Positions 58,567 to 64,000 of a DNA stretch of 64,000 nucleotides are shown here, piece by piece. The stretch lies in NCBI GenBank assembly GCA_965213905.1, contig OZ243922.1, positions 1,240,001-1,304,000 of the forward strand, read 5' to 3'. Position numbers and translations under genes: made by a program. This DNA is from SIRX01 sp965213905. Lineage in GTDB: Bacteria; Actinomycetota; Rubrobacteria; Rubrobacterales; Rubrobacteraceae. The stretch's first letter is position 1, and each line of letters begins with the position of its first letter. Below the pieces are notes generated by a model that saw only the letters and a list, made by a program, of their open reading frames with translations, was not told the DNA's origin and ran no database searches.

Positions 58567-58968
58567 TTACTCTAAGGCGCTCTCGGCCTCGATCTCCGCA
58601 TTTAAACTCGCCGCGACGGAGCAGTATTTTTCGTGGGAAAGTTCCACGGCCTTCTCCAAACTCTTCTGGGTTATGCCTTCGCCGCTGACGATATAGCGAA
58701 CTTTTATGTGGGTGTAGCGACGGGGGTGTTCTTCGGCGCGGGTTCCTTCGAGTTCTATGCGGTAGCTCTGTACGGGGGTGCGGCGTTTGGCGAGTATTTC
58801 GACTACGTCGTAGGCGGTGCAGGTTCCTAGAGAAGCAAGCAGGGCTTGCATGGGGCGGACGCCGATGGCGAGGCTATCGGCGTCTATGAGGATCTGGTCG
58901 CCAGAGTCGTTGTGGCCGACGTAGCGCTGGCCGCCGAGATGCTCTATGTTCACCTTCGTGTCGGCCAC
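58567..58968 (-). CDS. OsmC-family peroxidase
   Basis: 133 residues. The thiol peroxidase pair is Cys50 (LLASLGTCTAYDVVEIL) and Cys116 (HEKYCSVAASL), as in OsmC/Ohr relatives; this short type is the OsmC/YhfA subgroup. It reduces hydroperoxides with dithiol partners. GTG start without a ribosome site; TAGAGT lies 6 nt upstream. It converges with the AT-rich cassette, and beyond that with bcp. Confidence 0.9.
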   Translation of the reverse strand: MADTKVNIEHLGGQRYVGHNDSGDQILIDADSLAIGVRPMQALLASLGTCTAYDVVEILAKRRTPVQSYRIELEGTRAEEHPRRYTHIKVRYIVSGEGITQKSLEKAVELSHEKYCSVAASLNAEIEAESALE

Positions 58969-58974
58969 GCGCTT

Positions 58975-58980
58975 ACTCTA
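58975..58980 (-). promoter_or_regulatory. Candidate -10 element of the osmC gene
   Basis: TAGAGT, preceded by TG, ends 6 nt before the GTG on the minus strand. A perfect 7-bp hairpin (GTCCGCA at 58985, TGCGGAC at 58999) overlaps the region upstream and may be an operator. Confidence 0.35.
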
Positions 58981-59119
58981 CACCGTCCGCAAACAGACTG
59001 CGGACCTTCTGTTCGGTTATAGGACATTTGGCTGTTTCCCGTGCAAGACTATTAGTCCGGTCTCCTGGAGCCGCCCTCCGTAGGTAAGCGGGCGCGAGAC
59101 AGGGGCAACGCCAGGTTAC

Positions 59120-59244
59120 CGGGGTAGTCGGTTCTTTGCTCGCCGGTCTTGGGGGCTACCCCGACGGGCGGGAGAAGTGGAGGGGGCTTGGTGATTCGTG
59201 CTCCGCCAAAAGGTGAGTCTTTGCGAGGCATCCGGCAGGGTGCC
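59120..59244 (+). promoter_or_regulatory. Candidate structured 5' leader of the terpene synthase gene
   Basis: The 307-bp gap before the terpene synthase can fold. CGGGGTAG (59120-59127) pairs with CTACCCCG (59156-59163), enclosing an inner CGG/CCG pair. GGCATCC (59227-59233) pairs with GGGTGCC (59238-59244) across a GGCA loop, about 20 nt before the ribosome site. I match it to no known riboswitch. Confidence 0.3.
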
Positions 59245-59275
59245 GCCATCACACCTACCTACAAAGGAGAGATCA

Positions 59276-60253
59276 ATGGAGCGAGTTATCTTGCCCGAGC
59301 TGTACTGTCCGTTTCTCCCGGCAATCAACGAACACGCCGAGGAGGTTCAAGAAAACACCGTGAAGTGGACCCGGAGCTTCGGACTCCTGCCGGAGCGCGC
59401 CTACGGGCTCTTTGAGGAGACCGGCCTCGGGAGGCTGGCCGCGCGCACCCACCCCGACCTGTCGCGGGGAGACCTTCAACTGGTCTCCGAATGGTACACC
59501 TGGTTGTTCTTGCGGGACGATAAGGGCGACGAGTCGGAGGTCGGCCGGCATCCCGACGGGCTGTCCGAGGTAGACAACCGCTTCCTGGACATTCTGGCGG
59601 GCGGGGAGCCTAAAGTCTTTGATGAACCGTTGGTCCACGCACTGCACGACCTCCGGTGGCGGCTGGAAGAACGCCTGCGCTCGAACGCCCTCTCTGAGGT
59701 CTGGATGCGCCGATTCGTCCGGATCTTCAGGGGGCACCTCGAAGCTACGCTGTGGGAGGCCACAAACCGGGCCCGGGATGTCGTCCCCGACCTGGAGTCC
59801 TACCTGAGGATGCGACCCCTGACCGGGGGCCTTTCGATCATCACGGAGCTCATGGAGATTATCGAAGGGTCCCACCTTCCGCAAGAAGTCCGCGAACACG
59901 GCGCTGTACGTCGCGTGACCGAGGCGTCCCACAACGTCGTTTGCTGGGCGAACGATATCCTCTCCCTCGAAAAAGAGCTCCGGTGCAACGAGGTGAACAA
60001 CCTGATCCTGGTGCTACACCACACGCAGGACCTTGGCTTGCAACAAGCCATCGACCGGGCCGCCCAAATGCACGACGCGGAGATGCGCGCATTCGTTCGA
60101 GAGGCAGAGAATTTCCCTCTTTTCGGGGAGCCGCTGGACGACAACCTCGAACAGTACGTCTCCTCCTTACGCCACCGGATAAGGGGGGTGCTGGATTGGT
60201 CGTATGAATCGGACCGCTACAGGACGCAGTCGGGGGTGATCGTTACGGCGTAG
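59276..60253 (+). CDS. Class I terpene synthase (sesquiterpene-cyclase type)
   Basis: 325-residue soluble cyclase expected to ionise a prenyl diphosphate, probably farnesyl diphosphate. The Mg-binding Asp-rich motif is FLRDDKGDE (Asp81). The NSE/DTE motif is NDILSLEKEL (Asn226), with Ser and Glu at the canonical spacing. The C-terminal part has the usual RY pair (DRYRTQS). LPELYCPFLPAINEHAEEVQ at the N-terminus is typical of bacterial cyclases. ATG 59276 has AAAGGAGAG upstream. No P450 or prenyltransferase gene adjoins, so the product is unknown. Its stop is 3 bp from the convergent GGDEF-EAL gene. Confidence 0.92.
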   Translation: MERVILPELYCPFLPAINEHAEEVQENTVKWTRSFGLLPERAYGLFEETGLGRLAARTHPDLSRGDLQLVSEWYTWLFLRDDKGDESEVGRHPDGLSEVDNRFLDILAGGEPKVFDEPLVHALHDLRWRLEERLRSNALSEVWMRRFVRIFRGHLEATLWEATNRARDVVPDLESYLRMRPLTGGLSIITELMEIIEGSHLPQEVREHGAVRRVTEASHNVVCWANDILSLEKELRCNEVNNLILVLHHTQDLGLQQAIDRAAQMHDAEMRAFVREAENFPLFGEPLDDNLEQYVSSLRHRIRGVLDWSYESDRYRTQSGVIVTA

Positions 60254-60256
60254 GTT

Positions 60257-62212
60257 CTACCATCGCGGCCTCGCGGCCAGGATCTTCTCCGCGCCGCGAG
60301 CATCTACCGCTTTGGAGAAGTAGAAGCCCTGCCCGTAGTCGCAGCCTATGGACCTGAGGAGCGCCAACTGGCCGGAGGTTTCCACGCCTTCGGCCACGGC
60401 GTCCATGCCGAGGCTGTGGGCCAGCGTCGTTACCGTCTGGACGATCTGTGCCTTGCTATCGCCCACTTCCATCAGGTTGACGAAAGACTGGTCTATCTTC
60501 AAGGTGTCTACCGCCAGTCGGTGGAGCAGGCTTAGCGACGAGTATCCCGTACCGAAATCGTCCAGGTGTACCCCCACACCCAGCCCGCGGAGCTCCATGA
60601 CCGTCTCCGCGGCCAGTTCCGCGTCTTGCATAACGGCGCTCTCGGTGATCTCCAGTTGTAGCCGGCGCCCCTCCAGGCCGGTCTCCCGGAGCACCTGGCG
60701 GAGTTCCTCCATAAACTCGGTCTCGACGAGTTGGGTGGCAGATAGGTTAACGCTCACGTCCAGCGGCCGGTAGTTGGGAAACTTTCTCCGCAGATAAGCT
60801 GTTTCTCTACAGGCTTCCCGGATCACGAAATCGCTTATCTGTTTGACTAGGCCTACCTCCTCGGCCAAGTAGATGAACTCCGGCGGCTTGAGCAAGCCTC
60901 GCTCAGGGTGTTTCCAGCGCACGAGCGCCTCGAACCTCACTACCTCGCCGCTCTTGAGCGACACTATGGGCTGGTAAAATACCACGAACTCCCCACGTTG
61001 CACGGCTCCTCTAAGATCCGTCTCAAGGTTTAAAATAGACTCGACCTGGGAGTGCATCTCTACCTCGAAGACCTCGTACCGGGCCCGGCCGTTCTCTTTC
61101 GCCCGGTACATCGCCGTGTCGGAGTCGCGCAGCAGGTCTTCTGGCCGGTCGCGATGGTAGGAGTTAGCGACGATGCCCACGCTAGCCGTTACGTACAGCT
61201 CGTGCTGATCCACCTTGATGGGAGCCTCAATCTCCCCTTGCAAACGCTCGGCGACCACGTTTGCATTTTTGATGTCTTCCAGATCTTCGAGCAGCACCGT
61301 GAACTCATCACCCCCCAGGCGCGCGACGGTATCCGTAGGATGCACGCAAGAGTCCAGCCTTTGGGCTATCTCGATCAGGAGCTGATCCCCCACCGAATGT
61401 CCCAGGGAATCGTTGACGTTTTTGAAGCGGTCGAGGTCCAGAAAGAGCACGGCGAACAGGTAGTCCTCGTCCTTTCTGGCTCGCTCCATCGTGCGTACTA
61501 CGCGTTCCATGAACAATGCCCTATTCGGCAGGCCCGTTAGTGCATCGTGGTATGCGTCGTGACGCATCTGCTTTTCGGCGGCCCTCGCTTGGGCCAGCGT
61601 GCCGACCAGCCGCTTCCTGAACTGCCACAACAGCAGCAGTACGACGGTAGAGGCGGTTACAATGGCGGCAACGAGGAAACCCGACTGATACCAGGAGGGT
61701 AGCGCCGACTCCGGATTGGGAAACTCGCCGATCAGGGCGATAGCAAGCGTAACGAACCAGGAGGCAACCATCAATCGCTGCAGAAAACGGTCTCCAGCAT
61801 AGGGCAACGCCACGCCCACGGCCAGAAGCGGGGCGAGCACGAGGACCGGGACCAGCATCGGCTGGGCCGCGAGCACCCCCAGCGTCGCCGCGAGAAAGCC
61901 GAAACACGTTATGGTTGTGGCAACTTCTTCCTCGCCCCGCTCCAGGCGGCTCCGTCCTACGAGCAGGAGCAGACCGTACACAAAGAGCACGGCCCCGCTT
62001 ACTCCAGCCCCTACCTCACGAAAAACCACGAGGGCAGCGACTTGTAGCGCCGCGAAAATAAGTACCGTGAGGCTCAGCCAGCCGAGAAACTGGCCTAACT
62101 GTTTCGACTGAAGCGCGGGATCGTCCGCCGATTGCACCCGGTCTCGTTTTCCGCCATCCGGTCTCGCGGCGTCGTGCGAAGGTCGCGTTGAACTCAAGTC
62201 TTCCCGGTACAC
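60257..62212 (-). CDS. Membrane GGDEF-EAL cyclic-di-GMP signalling protein
   Basis: 651 residues. Five to six N-terminal transmembrane helices (about 40-200, no periplasmic domain) are followed by a short linker helix. GGDEF domain (about 215-385) has RLGGDEF intact, but the inhibitory-site Arg is His (HPTD). EAL domain (about 395-645) has FEALVRW, ESAVMQD, DDFGTGYSSLSLL and AEGVET intact. Both activities are possible, with weakened product inhibition of the cyclase. Differs from the 34-37 kb protein by lacking PAS domains. GTG start. Confidence 0.92.
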   Translation of the reverse strand: MYREDLSSTRPSHDAARPDGGKRDRVQSADDPALQSKQLGQFLGWLSLTVLIFAALQVAALVVFREVGAGVSGAVLFVYGLLLLVGRSRLERGEEEVATTITCFGFLAATLGVLAAQPMLVPVLVLAPLLAVGVALPYAGDRFLQRLMVASWFVTLAIALIGEFPNPESALPSWYQSGFLVAAIVTASTVVLLLLWQFRKRLVGTLAQARAAEKQMRHDAYHDALTGLPNRALFMERVVRTMERARKDEDYLFAVLFLDLDRFKNVNDSLGHSVGDQLLIEIAQRLDSCVHPTDTVARLGGDEFTVLLEDLEDIKNANVVAERLQGEIEAPIKVDQHELYVTASVGIVANSYHRDRPEDLLRDSDTAMYRAKENGRARYEVFEVEMHSQVESILNLETDLRGAVQRGEFVVFYQPIVSLKSGEVVRFEALVRWKHPERGLLKPPEFIYLAEEVGLVKQISDFVIREACRETAYLRRKFPNYRPLDVSVNLSATQLVETEFMEELRQVLRETGLEGRRLQLEITESAVMQDAELAAETVMELRGLGVGVHLDDFGTGYSSLSLLHRLAVDTLKIDQSFVNLMEVGDSKAQIVQTVTTLAHSLGMDAVAEGVETSGQLALLRSIGCDYGQGFYFSKAVDARGAEKILAARPRW

Positions 62213-62288
62213 CTATTTAGTCAAGACTTGGGTCTTCAAGCATCGGCCGATCTTTGTGCTGTCCTTTAGCGGGTCTTCGTAGCTTATA

Positions 62289-62314
62289 CCGGGTTCGTGG
62301 TTACCGCAACCCGG
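62289..62314 (-). terminator. Possible terminator of the permease gene
   Basis: CCGGGTT (62289-62295) and AACCCGG (62308-62314) form a perfect 7-bp stem with a 12-nt loop, 60 bp after the permease stop on the minus strand. No U-tract. Confidence 0.4.
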
Positions 62315-62373
62315 CATCTTTGTACCAGAGGAATGCCTGATCGGTCGTAGAGAGCCTCTATCGCACATCTTAC

Positions 62374-63651
62374 TCAGTCGTTTTGGATTAGCCTGCTCCG
62401 TCCCAGGGCGTAAAGCAAAAGTCCTACCACGAGGGCGCCGACGGCGACTAGGATGTTGACGAAGGGTTGCTGGGTAAAGAGCGTGGCGCACAGCAGGGCG
62501 GCGACGAGCGGGATGATTATGCCGAGTGGGAGGCGAAGAGGACGTTCGGCGAGTGGGTCGCGGCGGCGCAGGATGACGACGGAGAGACAGACCATCAGGT
62601 ACTGGTAGAGGCGGGCGGCGACGTTGAGCAAGAGCAGTTGGGTGAACGTTCCCGTTATCGCCAGGATGACAACGATGACGCCGGTGGTCCAGATGGCGAC
62701 CGTCGGGGTGCTAAAGCGCGGGCTGACGCGGCTGAATAGGGCGGGCAGCATCGCCTTGTTGGAGAGGCCGTAGAGGTTACGCGGGGCGGTCAGGGCGACG
62801 CCGCTCTTGGTGCCGAAGATAGAGATTATGGCCCCGACGGTCATCAGCACGAAGCCGCCGGCGAACATGGCCCCTCCGGCGGCGAGCGGGGTGTCGGAGC
62901 CGGCGAGGTTTGGTTCTATTCTCAGGGCTGCGTGTTGGATCAGCATGTAGAACACCGTTACACCAACGAGCGTGCCGAGCACCGCGACGGAGATAGTACG
63001 GCGCGGGTTGCGCATCTCACCCGCCGGAATCGTCGCCCCCTCGAAACCGCCGTAGGCGAAGATCACGATAAGAACCGCCGCAAAGAAGTCTCCCCCACCC
63101 GGAACCTGCTCCAGAAACGCGTTACCCGGAGCCCCCGCGAAAGTAAGCCCCGCAACCACGAGCAGCGTCAGCGGGATGAGCTTCGCCACCGTAAAAAACT
63201 GAATAATGCTCGACCCGAGTCGCACGCCTAAAGTGTTCAAAAGGCACAAAAGCCCGACGAGACCGATAATGATCGGTATTTTGTAAGTCTCCGCCGGGGA
63301 CCACAACGAGCCCAGGTATCCGACGAGGCCGTTCGAGAGGACCGCCCAGCCGACGAGGTACGTCACCCACACCATCCAGCCGACGGAGAGCCCCGCCGTC
63401 TTGCCCATCGCCTCGCGGACGTAGACCAGCGGGCCGCCGGTCCGGTCGTACATCGCGCTGATCTCCGCGTACGACAGCCCGATCAGGACGACCAAAAGCC
63501 CCGCCGCAAGATACGCCCACACGGCAGCTCCCCCGGCCTGCTGCGCCACCTGTCCCGGCAAAAGAAAGATGCCGCCACCGACGACCCCGTTGATCCCGAT
63601 AAACAAGACCTCCGGCGTCCGCATAACCCGCTGTAACTGTTCTCCAGCCAT
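62374..63651 (-). CDS. APC-superfamily amino acid permease
   Basis: 425 residues with 12 transmembrane helices. The start VLFIGINGVVGGGIFLLPGQ is the TM1 glycine loop of APC transporters that binds the amino-acid carboxylate. TGGPLVYVREAMGKTAGLSV (TM3) and IVIFAYGGFEGATIPAGEMR (TM6, with the conserved FAYGGFE) follow. Proton- or antiport-coupled; substrate unknown. ATG at 63651 is preceded by no strong ribosome site. Confidence 0.92.
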   Translation of the reverse strand: MAGEQLQRVMRTPEVLFIGINGVVGGGIFLLPGQVAQQAGGAAVWAYLAAGLLVVLIGLSYAEISAMYDRTGGPLVYVREAMGKTAGLSVGWMVWVTYLVGWAVLSNGLVGYLGSLWSPAETYKIPIIIGLVGLLCLLNTLGVRLGSSIIQFFTVAKLIPLTLLVVAGLTFAGAPGNAFLEQVPGGGDFFAAVLIVIFAYGGFEGATIPAGEMRNPRRTISVAVLGTLVGVTVFYMLIQHAALRIEPNLAGSDTPLAAGGAMFAGGFVLMTVGAIISIFGTKSGVALTAPRNLYGLSNKAMLPALFSRVSPRFSTPTVAIWTTGVIVVILAITGTFTQLLLLNVAARLYQYLMVCLSVVILRRRDPLAERPLRLPLGIIIPLVAALLCATLFTQQPFVNILVAVGALVVGLLLYALGRSRLIQND

Positions 63652-63773
63652 AGGCCCCCGTATCTACAACGAAGTTAACAGTCTTTCAATTGACCGGACA
63701 CTTTTTCGCAAAGATTTCGGGAAATTGGAGAACGGATATGATCCCGCTCTCGAAGAGGAAGTTTATTTACCCT

Positions 63774-64000
63774 TTACCGGAAAGCGCCTTCTCCGGCGGG
63801 TGGGATGGGCCGTAGTCTGCCCTCGATCATCTCCCGGTGCGACTCTAAAAACGGCGGCAACGAGAGCCGCTCCCCCAGGTTCTTCAGGTCTTCGTCGGTG
63901 GCGAAGCCGGGGCCGTCGGTGGCGATCTCGAACAGTACGCCGCCGGGCTCTCTAAAATACACCGAGCGAAAGTAGAACCTGTCTACGACCGGCGTCACCC
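63774..64000 (-). CDS. C-terminal part of a glyoxalase/ring-cleaving dioxygenase (VOC), 5' end beyond window
   Basis: 75 codons are open up to base 64000 on the minus strand. TPVVDRFYFRSVYFREPGGV and LFEIATDGPGFATDEDL match the C-terminal VOC module of MhqO-type hydroquinone/ring-cleaving dioxygenases, with the metal-ligand Glu in the LFEIATDGPGF block. The N-terminal module lies outside the window. The 122-bp gap to the permease is AT-richer and probably holds the permease promoter. Confidence 0.8.
   Translation of the reverse strand, partial: VTPVVDRFYFRSVYFREPGGVLFEIATDGPGFATDEDLKNLGERLSLPPFLESHREMIEGRLRPIPPAGEGAFR

Noticed and set aside
62213..62373. c-di-GMP riboswitch before the GGDEF-EAL gene
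   Set aside because: A CCGGGTT/AACCCGG hairpin and an ACAAAG word gave a faint resemblance to the GEMM motif, but the conserved core and tetraloop receptor are absent.

Overview
The window is bacterial chromosome with fairly high GC (clearly above 55 percent by eye), many GTG and TTG starts and densely packed genes on both strands. Gene content fits a deep-branching actinobacterium of the Rubrobacter type: an F420-type LLM oxidoreductase, a DUF4383 membrane protein, the RefSeq-style 'DF family' protein, a UbiB kinase, a class I PHA synthase, and complete MutS and MutL, which most Actinomycetota lack. That assignment is inference; no rRNA or species marker is present. Several starts have a -10-like hexamer 6-8 nt upstream and no Shine-Dalgarno, so leaderless mRNAs look common.

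Layout. 1-3.4 kb: murB (cut by the left edge), a sugar-phosphate nucleotidyltransferase, an orphan response regulator with a degenerate receiver, tRNA-Arg(ACG) with a clear promoter, and an ArsR regulator. 3.4-10.6 kb: a large flavin/Fe-S 2-hydroxyacid dehydrogenase, a SulP anion transporter, a persulfide dioxygenase-rhodanese and an LLM oxidoreductase. 10.6-19 kb: a coiled-coil protein, an ACT-DUF5612 protein, an App1-type phosphatase, a cNMP/CBS/DUF294 protein convergent with a K+ channel-sodium symporter pair, and two thioredoxin-fold proteins. 19-25.2 kb: a decayed low-GC gene, phaC, an epimerase, then phoX with a candidate Pho box and with phosphatase-like gene remnants on both sides. 25.2-33.5 kb: an unknown protein, alpha-glucan phosphorylase, an alkA remnant, a secreted beta-propeller, a zinc-finger ClpC/ClpE ATPase and a PRC-BON protein. 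33.6-39.3 kb: a PAS-GGDEF-EAL sensor, gamma-glutamyltransferase and a 50-residue membrane protein. 39.4-44 kb: the operon mutS-antitoxin-PIN toxin-mutL. 44-50.3 kb: DUF3995, a MerR/dehydrogenase fusion, TerC, a carotenoid-type membrane protein, nucleoside hydrolase, and a pmtA-psd-pssA phospholipid operon. 50.4-57.2 kb: flavoprotein, methyltransferase, membrane proteins, ABC1 kinase, lipoprotein and a Bcp peroxiredoxin. 57.3-58.5 kb: an AT-rich two-gene DUF6978/DUF1828-1829 cassette wedged between bcp and osmC. 58.6-64 kb: osmC, a terpene synthase with a structured leader, a second GGDEF-EAL protein, an amino-acid permease and the end of a ring-cleaving dioxygenase.

The best candidates for undescribed biology are the toxin-antitoxin pair inside the mismatch-repair operon and the AT-rich DUF6978/DUF1828 cassette. 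Next come the MerR-dehydrogenase fusion and the decayed phosphatase locus around phoX. I saw no CRISPR array, no complete insertion sequence and no rRNA.
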